64,000 bases of DNA from Afipia sp. OHSU_II-C1 (GCF_000497575.1 NZ_APJI01000007.1:62001-126000); one strand, 5' to 3'. Positions 44,963 to 54,943 are shown, counted from the first letter of the stretch. Made by a program: numbers and translations. Notes: a model not told the origin generated them from the sequence alone.

Positions 44963-46204
44963 ATGTCCAGCTTTCCCGATGATTGCTGCGAAAGCCATAC
45001 CGCGCGCGGGCTGACGCGGCGTTCGCTGCTGCTCGGATCGGCGACCTTCGCGGCCTGGGCCTACCTGCCGAAATTCGCGCGCGCGAAGGACGGCCGCGAT
45101 CCGCGCTTCGTCACCATCATCCTGCGCGGCGCGCTCGACGGCCTCGCCACCGTCGCGCCGGTCGGCGATCCCGATTACGCCGCGCTGCATGGATCGATTG
45201 CGCTCTCGCTCGATGGCGCGCATGCCGCGACCGCGCTGGATTCATTCTTCGCGCTGCATCCGTCGATGCCGGAATTCGCGCGGATGTATAAGGACAAGAA
45301 AGCCGCCGTGGTTCATGCGGTGGCGACGCCCTACCGCGAGCGCTCGCATTTCGACGGGCAGGATGTGCTGGAAAGCGGCTTCGGCGGACCGGGCCGCGTG
45401 CAAAGCGGCTGGCTCAACCGCGCGCTGGAGGCATTGCCGCGCGGCGAGCGCGTGATGAGCGGACTGGCGGTCGGCCCCACAACGCCGCTGGTGCTGCGCA
45501 GTGCCGCCCCGACGGTCGGCTGGGTGCCGCCGTACCTGCCGCAGGCCGCCGACGACACCGCGATGCGCCTGATGAATCTCTACACCCACCGCGATCCGGC
45601 ACTGGCGGCGGCGTTGTCACAGGGCTTGCAGATCGACAAGATCGCGGCGCGCGACGATGCCATGAAGCCGAAGCCGGGCATGAACGGCGCAGGCGCGATG
45701 CGGCTCGCGGCCAAGGGCGCGGCGCGGCTGATGGCGGCGGACGATGGCCCGCGCATTGCGGCGCTCGCATTCGACGGCTGGGACACCCACGCCAATGAAG
45801 GCGGGGCGGTGGGACGGCTGGCGCAATTGCTGGGCGGACTCGACGGAGCACTGGCGGAATTCGAGACCGTTCTCGGCGAGCGCTGGCGCGACACCGTGAT
45901 CGTGGTCGCCACCGAATTCGGCCGTACCGCGCGGATTAACGGCACCGACGGCACCGATCATGGCACCGGCACGATTGCGCTGCTTGCGGGCGGCGCGGTC
46001 AACGGCGGACGGGTGATTTCGGACTGGCCGGGACTGAAGCTGGCGAATCTTTATGAGGGCCGCGATCTCAAGCCCACCACCGATCTGCGCGGTGTGATCA
46101 AGGGCGTGCTGCGCGATCACCTCGGCCTCGGCGAGCGCGTGCTGGCGGACGCGGTGTTTCCGGACAGCGTGAATGCGAAGGCGGTGGGGGGATTGGTGGT
46201 GTAG
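44963..46204 (+). CDS. Tat-exported DUF1501 protein
   Basis: A 413-residue protein of the DUF1501 (sulfatase-like) family. The ATG at 44957 overlaps the DUF1800 stop but touches GAGGAG; the ATG at 44963, 6 bases downstream of it, is preferred. A twin-arginine signal (TRRSLLLGSATFAAW) is seen. Family blocks: VTIILRGALDGL, RSHFDGQDVLESG and VIVVATEFGRTARINGTDGTDHGTGTIALLAGG. It is probably exported folded, with a bound metal, and acts with the DUF1800 protein. Confidence 0.9.
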   Translation: MSSFPDDCCESHTARGLTRRSLLLGSATFAAWAYLPKFARAKDGRDPRFVTIILRGALDGLATVAPVGDPDYAALHGSIALSLDGAHAATALDSFFALHPSMPEFARMYKDKKAAVVHAVATPYRERSHFDGQDVLESGFGGPGRVQSGWLNRALEALPRGERVMSGLAVGPTTPLVLRSAAPTVGWVPPYLPQAADDTAMRLMNLYTHRDPALAAALSQGLQIDKIAARDDAMKPKPGMNGAGAMRLAAKGAARLMAADDGPRIAALAFDGWDTHANEGGAVGRLAQLLGGLDGALAEFETVLGERWRDTVIVVATEFGRTARINGTDGTDHGTGTIALLAGGAVNGGRVISDWPGLKLANLYEGRDLKPTTDLRGVIKGVLRDHLGLGERVLADAVFPDSVNAKAVGGLVV

Positions 46205-46220
46205 CTATAGCGCCGGCGCT

Positions 46221-46270
46221 GCTCCCCCTTGTGGGGAGGTTCGACCGGCTTCAGCCGGTCGGGGTGGGGG
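46221..46270. repeat. Palindromic repeat at the 3' side of the DUF559 gene
   Basis: CTCCCCCTTGTGGGGAG and GACCGGCTTCAGCCGGTC are two adjacent hairpins followed by GGGGTGGGGG. The repeat runs into the last codons of the DUF559 frame (PPTPTG), so the gene's end is part of the repeat. A related element is at 46609-46660. Confidence 0.75.
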
Positions 46271-46598
46271 GCAATTCGAGTACGATCGTCTCGATGACTC
46301 CATCAAGAGAATGGTCGATCTCAGAATTCCAGAATCTGAGAACGCGAAAACCCTGCGATTCCAGAAATTGATCACGCCGGGCATCTCGTGAAAGATGCTG
46401 GGCATAGCCATGCTGCCCGCCATCCGCCTCGACAATCACGTGATGTTGGAAGCAGACAAAATCGACGATGAATGGGCCGATAGGTGCCTGGCGGCGGAAG
46501 TGAAAGCCTAACGGCCTCAGACCGCGTAGTTTCACCCAAAGTTTCACCTCTTAGGGCGTCAACCGCTTTCGGAGTTCTCTGGCTCGCTCATTGGACAT
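46251..46598 (-). pseudogene. DUF559 endonuclease-like gene with internal stop
   Basis: From the ATG at 46598 the frame reads 15 codons (MSNERARELRKRLTP), meets TAA at 46551-46553, and resumes in the same frame as EVKLWVKLRGLRPLGFHFRRQ to the end. DUF559 proteins normally have Q or a similar residue at this position, so one CAA-to-TAA change explains the break. The rest is complete, with the DFVCFQHHVIVEADGGQH catalytic-type core of the Vsr/PD-(D/E)xK fold. Reinitiation at the GTG at 46547 could still make 98 residues. Confidence 0.8.
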
Positions 46599-46608
46599 TA
46601 TGTCGGTC

Positions 46609-46660
46609 ACCCCACCCGGCTGACCTTCGGTCAGCCACCCTCCCCATCAAGGGGAGGGAT
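46609..46660. repeat. Palindromic repeat at the 5' side of the DUF559 gene
   Basis: CCCACCCGGCTGACCTTCGGTCAGCCACCCTCCCCATCAAGGGGAGGG contains two hairpins (GGCTGACC-TTC-GGTCAGCC and CCCTCCCC-ATCAA-GGGGAGGG). It mirrors the element at 46221-46270, so the DUF559 gene sits between two facing hairpin pairs. Confidence 0.75.
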
Positions 46661-46688
46661 AACCCGGCGGGTCGATCATAACTTAAAC

Positions 46689-47630
46689 TTAGCCCTTCGT
46701 GATCTGATCGATCTCCGCCATCTCCTCCGGCGTTAGCTTCCAGCCGATAGCTTTGACATTCTGCTCGATCTGCTCGACGCGAGTTGCGCCGGCAATCACG
46801 CTCGACACCTGCGGCCGCGCCGCGAGCCACGAGAACGCCAGCTCCAGCATGGCCTTTCCGCGCGCATTCACGAAATCCTGAAGCTTCTGCACGACGTCGA
46901 GATTCTTGTCGGTCATGTAGCGGTCGCTGAGATATTGCATCTTGGCGAAGCGGGTATCGGCGGGCGCCGCTTCGCCGCGCTTGTATTTTCCGGTAAGCAG
47001 TCCGCTCGCCAGCGGGAAGAACGGCAGGATGCCGAGATTGTAGGCCTGCGCGGCCGGAAACAGTTCCTTCTCGTGGTCGCGCACGATCAGGCTGTATTCG
47101 TCCTGGCATGATACGAAAGCGTGGGTGTTGATGCCGCGCGCGGTGAACTGTGCTTCGGCGACACGCCATGCCGGAAAATTCGAGCAGCCGATGTAGCGCA
47201 CCTTGCCCTGACGGATCAGATCTTCCAGCGCGCGCAGTGTTTCTTCAATCGGGGTCAGAGGATCGAAATCGTGCTGCTGGTAAAGGTCGATGTAATCGGT
47301 CTTCAGGCGGCGCAGGCTGTCTTCCACCGCGCTCATGATGTAGCGGCGCGACGCGCCCTGCCGGGTGCCGTCGTCGCTCATCGCCTTGGAGTACTTCGTG
47401 GCGAGCACGATGTCCTTGCGGCGGTCGCCGAGCACTTCGCCCAGCACGGTCTCCGAGCCGCCGCGTCCGGCATAGATGTCGGCGGTGTCGAACAGCGTGA
47501 TGCCGAGATCGATCGCCTTGTGGATCACCTTGCGCGAGGTCTCCAGATCGGTGCGCTGGCCGAAATTGTTGCAGCCGAGGCCGACAGCCGACACGCGCAG
47601 GCCGGAGCCGCCGAGATTTCTGATTTCCAT
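46689..47630 (-). CDS. Aldo/keto reductase
   Basis: A 313-residue NADPH-dependent (alpha/beta)8-barrel reductase. The start is the ATG at 47630 (MEIRNLGGSGLRV). Catalytic residues are seen as D in DTADIYAGRGGSE with Tyr, K in ATKYSK and H in YQQHDFDP. It belongs to the YgdS/Tas-like AKR branch, and typical substrates are aldehydes and ketones. It follows plsC on the same strand (11 bases). Confidence 0.94.
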   Translation of the reverse strand: MEIRNLGGSGLRVSAVGLGCNNFGQRTDLETSRKVIHKAIDLGITLFDTADIYAGRGGSETVLGEVLGDRRKDIVLATKYSKAMSDDGTRQGASRRYIMSAVEDSLRRLKTDYIDLYQQHDFDPLTPIEETLRALEDLIRQGKVRYIGCSNFPAWRVAEAQFTARGINTHAFVSCQDEYSLIVRDHEKELFPAAQAYNLGILPFFPLASGLLTGKYKRGEAAPADTRFAKMQYLSDRYMTDKNLDVVQKLQDFVNARGKAMLELAFSWLAARPQVSSVIAGATRVEQIEQNVKAIGWKLTPEEMAEIDQITKG

Positions 47631-47641
47631 GATCTTACCTG

Positions 47642-48487
47642 TCAGGTTTGGTCGAAAGCCGGGACGGCAGGAGGCAGTCCTTCTTCCGTACCTGACGGCT
47701 GCGCCGGAGGCGAGCGCAAAGCGCGCGCCGTCATGCGCCGCACCGCGGTTTCGGCATCCCGCGCGATCTCCTTGCGGTTCGCAGTCATGCCGTAGCCGAC
47801 GGCTTCGCCCCAACTCAAAGTCACGTCGACCGCGCCGGACGCCAGCACATTCAGCAGATGCGGCACGAGTTCAGCCTCGCCGTACCACGCCACCTTGTCG
47901 CGCAGCGCGCGGCCGACCGGCACGCCGCCAAAGCGGACATAGGCGATCGAGACCGGCTGCACGGTGACGCGGTCATGATGGGTGGAATCGCCGATAGCGT
48001 GATGCACCGCGCCGATCAGCGCGGACCGGAACGGCAGGATACGGATGCCGTCGCTCGAGGTGCCTTCGGGAAACAGCACGACGGCGTCGCCCCCGAGCAG
48101 GCGGTCGCCCATGGCGCGCGCGGCATCGCCGGTCTTGTGGCGGCGTTCGCGCTCGACAAAAACCGTGCGTTGCAGTTTCGCCAACTGGCCGAACAGCGGC
48201 CAGTTCGCGACTTCGGACTTTGCGACAAACACCACCGGCGCGACCGCGCCGAGCACGGTGATGTCGAGCCACGAGGCGTGGTTCGACAGGATCAGCACCG
48301 GGGTTTCGCGCGTGCGCTCGCCGACCTGTGTGATCCGGATGCCGATGATCGCGCAGGTCGCGCGATGAAACAGGTTCGGCACGATGCGCTGGAGCCGGCT
48401 GTTGAGCAGGATTCCCGCGAGCTGGAACGGCAGCAGCAGAAGGGCGATGAGAACCAGCAGGGTGCCGGTGCAGATGGTGCGGATCAT
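47642..48487 (-). CDS. plsC: 1-acyl-sn-glycerol-3-phosphate acyltransferase
   Basis: A membrane-associated acyltransferase (lysophosphatidate to phosphatidate) of 281 residues. The N-terminal membrane helix (about 5-28) precedes the HX4D active site NHASWLD and the EGTSSDG glycerophosphate-binding block. The C-terminal third is Pro/Arg-rich. In this group such genes may also act on ornithine lipid or lyso-lipids; the family name alone is given. Start ATG at 48487. Confidence 0.9.
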   Translation of the reverse strand: MIRTICTGTLLVLIALLLLPFQLAGILLNSRLQRIVPNLFHRATCAIIGIRITQVGERTRETPVLILSNHASWLDITVLGAVAPVVFVAKSEVANWPLFGQLAKLQRTVFVERERRHKTGDAARAMGDRLLGGDAVVLFPEGTSSDGIRILPFRSALIGAVHHAIGDSTHHDRVTVQPVSIAYVRFGGVPVGRALRDKVAWYGEAELVPHLLNVLASGAVDVTLSWGEAVGYGMTANRKEIARDAETAVRRMTARALRSPPAQPSGTEEGLPPAVPAFDQT

Positions 48488-48909
48488 GAGGTGCGTATCG
48501 GTCTCAGGGAAATCGTGACGAGGTATTGATCATATCATAGCGGGCGCATCGCAAACCGCGAAAGCGAACAACAGACCGGCGGCAGTTCGGACAAAAAAGG
48601 CGCGGCCCCGGCCGGATATAGCGCAGAGGGGATTTACGCGACCGGGGACCGCTCGAACGCGTGATCGATGACGGGGGCCGGACCACACGCATCCGCAGGC
48701 TAGGGGCCGACCGTAACAGCGCTATGACAGCGCCAATTGTCCACAGGCAGGGCTGCCAGCGTGCTCAACAGCGGTGGCGTCCCTGCCGAAGGCGGGGACC
48801 CAGAACCACAGGGCGGCGTTGGTGAAAACGTGATCGCCAACGTATGCTTCAGGAATGATGGTTCCCCGCTTTCGCGGGCGATATGGACGTTTGTTTCGAA
48901 AGGATACCC
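48488..48909. other. 422-base intergenic region with family B repeats
   Basis: No gene was found. It holds two inverted family B elements: GTCCCTGCCGAAGGCGGGGAC at about 48778-48798 and GTTCCCCGCTTTCGCGGGCGA at about 48860-48880, separated by 60 bases. GC-rich inverted repeats also occur near 48600-48620. The starts of plsC (48487, minus) and DUF486 (48910, plus) face away from each other, so promoters for both must lie here; none is clear. Confidence 0.55.
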
Positions 48910-49266
48910 ATGCCCACGACGGTTTCGCCGTTTCTTCTGCCGATCCTGATGTTGCTCGCCTCCAACATTTTCATGACCTTCGCCTGGTACGGCCACTTGA
49001 AGTTCAAGGAGCATTCGCTGCCGCTGGTCATCATGGTGAGCTGGGGCATCGCCTTCTTCGAGTACTGGCTTGCGGTGCCGGCCAATCGCTGGGGCAGCGC
49101 GGTCTATTCGGCGGCGCAGCTCAAGACGATGCAGGAAGTCATTACGCTGGTGGTGTTCGCCGGCTTTTCGGTCCTGTACCTGAAGGAGCCGCTTGGCTGG
49201 AATCACGCGATCGGCTTCGCCTTCATCGCGGCGGGCGCGTTCTTCATTTTCCATAAATGGTCGTGA
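48910..49266 (+). CDS. DUF486 small membrane protein
   Basis: A 118-residue four-span inner-membrane protein of the DUF486 family (a drug/metabolite-transporter-like half unit). The start is the ATG at 48910 (MPTTVSPFLLPILMLLASNIFMTFAWYGHLKFKE); WLAVPANRWG and EPLGWNHAIGFAFIAAGAFFIFHKW are family blocks. It may dimerise as small multidrug-resistance-type transporters do; function unproven. Its 3' end overlaps an antisense small gene by 64 bases. Confidence 0.9.
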   Translation: MPTTVSPFLLPILMLLASNIFMTFAWYGHLKFKEHSLPLVIMVSWGIAFFEYWLAVPANRWGSAVYSAAQLKTMQEVITLVVFAGFSVLYLKEPLGWNHAIGFAFIAAGAFFIFHKWS

Positions 49267-49376
49267 GTACCGTCGCCGTAGTCATGGCCGCGCGCCTGCG
49301 TCGCGATCAAAAATCCTGCAACGAGGACGATCGCGAGCGTCAGCGACGCTGAAACCACAACGAGAGACGTCTTCAT
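49203..49376 (-). CDS. Small single-span membrane protein
   Basis: A 57-residue protein from the ATG at 49376, with GGAGA 7 bases upstream. One membrane helix (about 4-25: SLVVVSASLTLAIVLVAGFLIATQ) is followed by a charged, His-rich tail (RGHDYGDGTHDHLWKMKNA). HDYGDGTHDH could bind a metal. The C-terminal 64 bases overlap the DUF486 gene on the other strand. It is one of two tandem small membrane genes. Confidence 0.55.
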   Translation of the reverse strand: MKTSLVVVSASLTLAIVLVAGFLIATQARGHDYGDGTHDHLWKMKNAPAAMKAKPIA

Positions 49377-49444
49377 CCGTGTATCTCCACCGCGCGCGTC
49401 TTCGCGCGGCCGCGGGGTAGTCTGGGTGCGCAGGGAAAAGCGGC

Positions 49445-49624
49445 TCAGCCAGCAATCGGCATGGCGGCCACGACCTTGATCGACAGCGCCGTAACGGTGA
49501 CGAGCAGGCACAATGACAGCGACGCCACCGCGAGCGAGGCGGCGACGGCGTTCGTCAGTCGGAACGATGCAACACGCGCGGACCGCAGTCCGAAACCAAT
49601 TCCTGAAACGGGCGACCGGATCAT
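49445..49624 (-). CDS. Small membrane protein, tandem to the gene at 49203
   Basis: A 59-residue protein from the ATG at 49624, with GAGGA 9 bases upstream. The central hydrophobic stretch (about 26-54: AVAAASLAVASLSLCLLVTVTALSIKVV) is preceded by a basic N-terminus (RSARVASFRLTNA). It is too short for most gene finders. The next gene downstream on the same strand starts 68 bases on, so the pair may be co-transcribed. No function is recognised. Confidence 0.55.
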   Translation of the reverse strand: MIRSPVSGIGFGLRSARVASFRLTNAVAASLAVASLSLCLLVTVTALSIKVVAAMPIAG

Positions 49625-49743
49625 GGTCGGGCATCCTCAAATCGGGCGGCGAATCACCACTGCCCGGAATGTGTCAGGACTCGCTGTCGAGATTGCGGCA
49701 TGCCCTAGCCAAACGTGGCAGAAGCAAGGCAGGGGCTGAAAAA

Positions 49744-50457
49744 TCAGCGGGTTATGCCCATTATCCCGCTCCGATTCGGCTCATTTCTGGCTTCTGCGGT
49801 CAGGCCGGTCTCGGTTCCCGGGGCGGTTTCGGGGGCCGCGACCTCGGCAGGCTTCCACGCCATCGACACGAAGCGCGGCTCGCTTTCGACCCGCTTCAGC
49901 CAGGCCTTCACGGACGGATAGCCGGAGAGGTCGAAGTCGCACTGGTTCGCGACATGGGTGTAGCCGTACATCGCGATGTCCGCCACGGTCAGGTGTCCGG
50001 CGGCGAAGTAGTCGTTGGTCTTGAGGTGATTTTCCATCACCCGCAGCGCGGCGTAGCCGCGCTCCATCCAGTCTTCCAGCGAATGGGTTTGCAGGTCGCG
50101 GCCGCCGCGCACCAGCACCAGCCAGAAATACGCCGCGCCGACGCTCGGCTCCAGCGCGTGCTGTTCGAAGAACATCCATTGCAGCGCCTGCGCGCGATCG
50201 ATGCGGTCTTCGGGCGCCAGCGATGTGCCGATCGCGACATACCAGAGGATCGCGTTGGACTCGGCGAGATAGCGCCCATCGGCGACTTCGAGCAGCGGCA
50301 CCTGTCCTGAGGGATTGCGCGCGAGAAATTCCGGCGTGCGGCTTTCACCGCGGAGAATGTCGACCTCGATGGCTTTATACGGCGCATTCAACAGCGCCAG
50401 CGCAAGGCGGACCTTGTAGCTGTTGCCGGAGCGCTGCATCGAGTAAAGTTTGTACAT
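49744..50457 (-). CDS. Glutathione S-transferase
   Basis: A 237-residue GST; the ATG at 50457 (MYKLYSMQRSGNSYKVRLALAL) has GAAGG upstream. The N-terminal domain has S10-type residues in the RSGNSYKV loop and the NPSGQVPLLEVADGRYLAESNAI block; the C-terminal domain has YFAAGHLTVADIAMYGYTHVA with the N-cap aspartate. A C-terminal extension of about 30 residues follows the domain. Substrate unknown. Confidence 0.93.
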   Translation of the reverse strand: MYKLYSMQRSGNSYKVRLALALLNAPYKAIEVDILRGESRTPEFLARNPSGQVPLLEVADGRYLAESNAILWYVAIGTSLAPEDRIDRAQALQWMFFEQHALEPSVGAAYFWLVLVRGGRDLQTHSLEDWMERGYAALRVMENHLKTNDYFAAGHLTVADIAMYGYTHVANQCDFDLSGYPSVKAWLKRVESEPRFVSMAWKPAEVAAPETAPGTETGLTAEARNEPNRSGIMGITR

Positions 50458-50693
50458 ACAGGCCTTCGAAAGTACCGCCGGGGACATGCGGCGCGAACCG
50501 GACCGCCACCCCTGCCTGCCCCCAGGCCGATGTAACAATGAGGTTCTGGGGCCCCCGCCGCAAGGCCTTTGCGCTAGAAAAAGTCAAATCGCGCACAGCC
50601 GCGCAGCCATGAGAGATTTTATTCTGCGGAGCATGCGCGCGGACGTCAATTTCACGCAATTTGGCGTGAAAAAATGCCGGTAATCCGTGATCG

Positions 50694-51704
50694 TCAAAGT
50701 TTGTTCGCAACTGCATCAAGATCGAGATAGCGCATGCGCTTGGCTTCGCGGCGGCCTTGCGCAATGGCCTCAAGCACGAGACCGATCGCGAAAGAGAGGA
50801 AGCCGAGCTGCGCGATGGCGGCGGCGAGTATCGCGGTCGGGAAACGCGGCACGAGTCCGGTCTCGAGATACGTGACGATCAGCGGCGCGCCGAGGCCGAG
50901 GCAGATCAGCAGCAGCATGGCGCCGATCGCGCTGAAGAACCGCAGCGGCCGTGTTTCCTTGTAGAGCTTGATGAGCGTCAGCAGAATCCGGGTGCCGTCG
51001 CGATAGGTCCTCAGCTTGCTCTGCGATCCCTCGGGCCGCGTGGCATAAGGCAGCGGCATCTCGCCGGTGGCGATCTTGAGATCGAGTGCATGAACCGACA
51101 GCTCCGCCTCGATTTCGAATCCGCTCGATGTGACCGGAAACGATTTCGCGAAGCGCCGCGACAGCACGCGATAGCCCGAAAGAATATCGGTGAAGCCGTC
51201 GCCGAACATGTGCGCAAGGATGCGGTTGAACAGGTGGTTGCCGAAACGGTGTCCGCGCGGAAACGCGCCGTCGCCGCCGTTGCGGGTGCCGACCATCATG
51301 TCGAGGTTGCGCGTCACCAGCGCCTCGATCAACGCGCCTGCTGCGGTCGGATCGTAGGTCGCGTCGCCATCGGCGAGGATGTAGATGTCGGCTTGGATAT
51401 CCGCCAGCATGCGGCGGACCACGTTGCCCTTGCCCTGTAGCGTTTCGCGGCGGACGATGGCGCCTGCGGCGACCGCGGCCTCATAAGTGCCGTCGGTGGA
51501 ATTGTTGTCGTAGACGTAAATCCGCGCGCCGGGCAGCGCGCGCTGAAAGCCCTCGATCACGGCGGTGATGGCGGCTTCCTCGTTGTAGCAGGGCAGCAGC
51601 ACCGCGATCGAGCGGTTGCGCACCATGGCGCTCTGCGGAAACAGATCATCGATTTCGTCGCGGACGCGATCAAGCTTTGACAAGACGGCTGCTCCCGATT
51701 GCAT
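50694..51704 (-). CDS. GT2 glycosyltransferase with C-terminal membrane spans
   Basis: A 336-residue GT-A-fold transferase of the dolichol-phosphate-mannose-synthase-like family. Key motifs are PCYNEEAAI, YVYDNNSTDGT, and LADGDATYDP (DxD). After the catalytic domain, DILSGYRVLSRRF is typical, and two membrane helices close the protein (about 255-310). It overlaps the GT87 gene by 35 bases; an ATG at 51626 is an alternative start. It probably links sugar to undecaprenyl phosphate. Confidence 0.9.
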   Translation of the reverse strand: MQSGAAVLSKLDRVRDEIDDLFPQSAMVRNRSIAVLLPCYNEEAAITAVIEGFQRALPGARIYVYDNNSTDGTYEAAVAAGAIVRRETLQGKGNVVRRMLADIQADIYILADGDATYDPTAAGALIEALVTRNLDMMVGTRNGGDGAFPRGHRFGNHLFNRILAHMFGDGFTDILSGYRVLSRRFAKSFPVTSSGFEIEAELSVHALDLKIATGEMPLPYATRPEGSQSKLRTYRDGTRILLTLIKLYKETRPLRFFSAIGAMLLLICLGLGAPLIVTYLETGLVPRFPTAILAAAIAQLGFLSFAIGLVLEAIAQGRREAKRMRYLDLDAVANKL

Positions 51705-52899
51705 GAATGCCGAGATCGCTCGCCGCGCGGCGCAGCGTCATCGTGTAAAGCGCGATCATCACAATGAGTCCGAGCGGAATGCCGCTGAGGCCCGCGATGC
51801 TGCGGGTCAGGAACGGCGCAGCCCAGGCCAGCGCCAGCAGCGAGATTTCGTACGGCTGGAAGCCGCGCGCGAATCCGTGACGTGCGAGGAACGCAATCGC
51901 GATGCCGAGCACCACGAGGTCGTAGTCCAGCACATAGGGTGTCGCCAGCAGGCTCGCGATGGCCAGCGCCGCGGCCTTCAGTTCGAATGCGGCCTGCGAG
52001 CGCCACAGTCTGACGACCGTGACCGCGAGCACCAGCGCGAGCGCGGCTTGCGCGGCGTAAGCGAGATCGATACTGCCGCCCCACATCCGCACGGCGGAGA
52101 ACAGCGACTGGATCTTCTCCCAGCCGGTGCCGCCGGCTTCGAGCACGATGGTGCGCGTGAAGGTCGCGGACTCGGCGAAGGCGTGCCAGACGTTCATGCC
52201 GAACAGCAGCGTCGACATGGCGATCAGCGCGATCACCGTCGCGGCTGCGCTGATGATCGTGGTCCAGCGGCCGGTCGCCAGCAGCACGAGCGGAATCAGG
52301 ATTCCGAATTGCGGCTTGTAGGAGAGAAGGCCGAGGCAAAGGCCGGCCAGTGCGGGCCGCCGCTCCAGCAGGGTGAGAAATCCGCCGAGCAGGGCTGCGG
52401 TGAAGAATCCATTCTGGCCGTGGCCGACATTGACGAACACGGCCGGAAACGCCGCCGTGACCAGCCACGTCTCGCGCCTCGGCACGATGGCGTGAATGGC
52501 TGCCATGAAAGCAGGGAGGGACACCGCGAGCCAGCATGCGAGCGCGAAGCCATAGGGCATCAGCGCCAAGGCTGCCGCGACCATCAGGAAGAATGGCGGA
52601 TAGTGCCAGCCGAAAAACGGGACATCGCGGCCCTCGAACACCGCGACCTCGGCGGCGTGCTGGAGCTTTGGGTCGTAGGCGTCAGGCGCCTTGCCCGACA
52701 GGGTCAGAACCCCGGCTGCGTAGACGTTGGAGAAGTCGGTTCCGATCGGCTTGCCGTTGCGGTCGATCATGTGATCCGACGTCGCCAGCAGGCCGATCAG
52801 CCCGGCCAGCGAAATGCCGAGCACCAGCAGGGCATAGCCGCGGATTCGGCCCGACGTGAGCCAGCTTCCGGTCCGCAGGGCTTGCCAAATATGGCTCAT
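51670..52899 (-). CDS. GT87-type (DUF2029) membrane glycosyltransferase
   Basis: A 409-residue polytopic membrane protein of the DUF2029/GT87 family, polyprenyl-phosphate-sugar-dependent. About nine to eleven spans; the first loop carries DFSNVYAAG (the catalytic-type aspartate), and GWHYPPFFLM and LGLLSYKPQFG are family blocks. Paired with the overlapping GT2 gene, it probably uses the sugar lipid made by it to glycosylate an envelope lipid or protein. The acceptor is unknown. Confidence 0.9.
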   Translation of the reverse strand: MSHIWQALRTGSWLTSGRIRGYALLVLGISLAGLIGLLATSDHMIDRNGKPIGTDFSNVYAAGVLTLSGKAPDAYDPKLQHAAEVAVFEGRDVPFFGWHYPPFFLMVAAALALMPYGFALACWLAVSLPAFMAAIHAIVPRRETWLVTAAFPAVFVNVGHGQNGFFTAALLGGFLTLLERRPALAGLCLGLLSYKPQFGILIPLVLLATGRWTTIISAAATVIALIAMSTLLFGMNVWHAFAESATFTRTIVLEAGGTGWEKIQSLFSAVRMWGGSIDLAYAAQAALALVLAVTVVRLWRSQAAFELKAAALAIASLLATPYVLDYDLVVLGIAIAFLARHGFARGFQPYEISLLALAWAAPFLTRSIAGLSGIPLGLIVMIALYTMTLRRAASDLGIHAIGSSRLVKA

Positions 52900-53102
52900 T
52901 TTCTCGCCAGGATTTATGAATGTTGCAGGGGGCCTTTTGCGCGCATCGACCCTAGGCGGCGCGCTTTAAGGTTTCCTTAGTCCGGCACGCAATTTCGTGT
53001 GTTTTGGGCGAAGTTTCTTGCGATGCAGCGTCGCCCGTTTTAGGGTGCCCCGCCCGCTAAACCCCGCGAATCGGGGCCTTCGCGACCCTCAGCATCCTTT
53101 AG

Positions 53103-54314
<1,212 letters not shown>

Positions 54315-54357
54315 AGCAACACTGCCGGAATAACGTCAGCAGTTTGATTGGAAATAA

Positions 54358-54394
54358 GGAAAGCGCCATGTTTTTGACACGGCGCTTCCCTTTT
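54358..54394 (+). terminator. Terminator of the aspartate aminotransferase gene
   Basis: GGAAAGCGCC and GGCGCTTCC (stem with one bulge) are followed by CTTTTG. It lies 44 bases after the aminotransferase stop and before the first DUF992 gene. Confidence 0.6.
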
Positions 54395-54436
54395 GTCCGC
54401 GCGCCAATCAAAACAAGCAATCTGGAGTTCAATTCC

Positions 54437-54943
54437 ATGCGTCTTTCATCAGTTCTCGGTACCGCGTTCGCGGCACTCATCGCCTCATTCGCCACGGCGA
54501 ATGCACAGCAGGCCGTTCAGGTCGGCGTGCTGGAATGCCGCGGGGGCCAGAACGTCGGCATGGTCATCGCGTCCAAGACCACCCTCGAGTGCGTCTTCCG
54601 CAGCGAAGGCCGCCGTCCCGAGCCTTACCTGGCGCATGTCACCCGCATCGGCGTTGACCTCGGCGTAACCGAAAACACCACCTTCGCATGGGCCGTGCAT
54701 GCGCCGACCCAGCGGCTCGGCCGCGGCGATCTCTCCGGCAGCTACGGCGGCGTCGGCGGCAACGTCTCGTTCGGCCTCGGCGGCGGTGGCAACCTGCTGT
54801 GGGGCGGTTCGCAGAATTCCTACGCCCTCCAGCCGCTCAGCCTGCAGGGCCAGACCGGCCTGAACGTGGCCGGCGGCGTTGTCGGCCTCGATCTTGAGCC
54901 GGCGGGCCTGGTGAAGCGCAAGCATCGTCGTCACCGCCACTAA
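54437..54943 (+). CDS. Exported DUF992 protein, first of a tandem pair
   Basis: A 168-residue protein of the DUF992 family, exported by a signal ending at about ATANAQ. The mature part starts VQVGVLECRGGQNVGMVIASKTTLECVFRSEG, with two conserved cysteines, and continues with a Gly-rich region (about 100-130: SYGGVGGNVSFGLGGGGNLLWGG). The basic tail VKRKHRRHRH is unlike its neighbour. It shares a clear common scaffold with the gene at 55127. Function unknown. Confidence 0.9.
   Translation: MRLSSVLGTAFAALIASFATANAQQAVQVGVLECRGGQNVGMVIASKTTLECVFRSEGRRPEPYLAHVTRIGVDLGVTENTTFAWAVHAPTQRLGRGDLSGSYGGVGGNVSFGLGGGGNLLWGGSQNSYALQPLSLQGQTGLNVAGGVVGLDLEPAGLVKRKHRRHRH

Noticed and set aside
51616-52980. 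Plus-strand 454-codon frame opposite the GT87 gene
   Set aside because: Composition is Arg/Gln/Glu-rich without any fold pattern, while the minus strand encodes a clear polytopic membrane protein.
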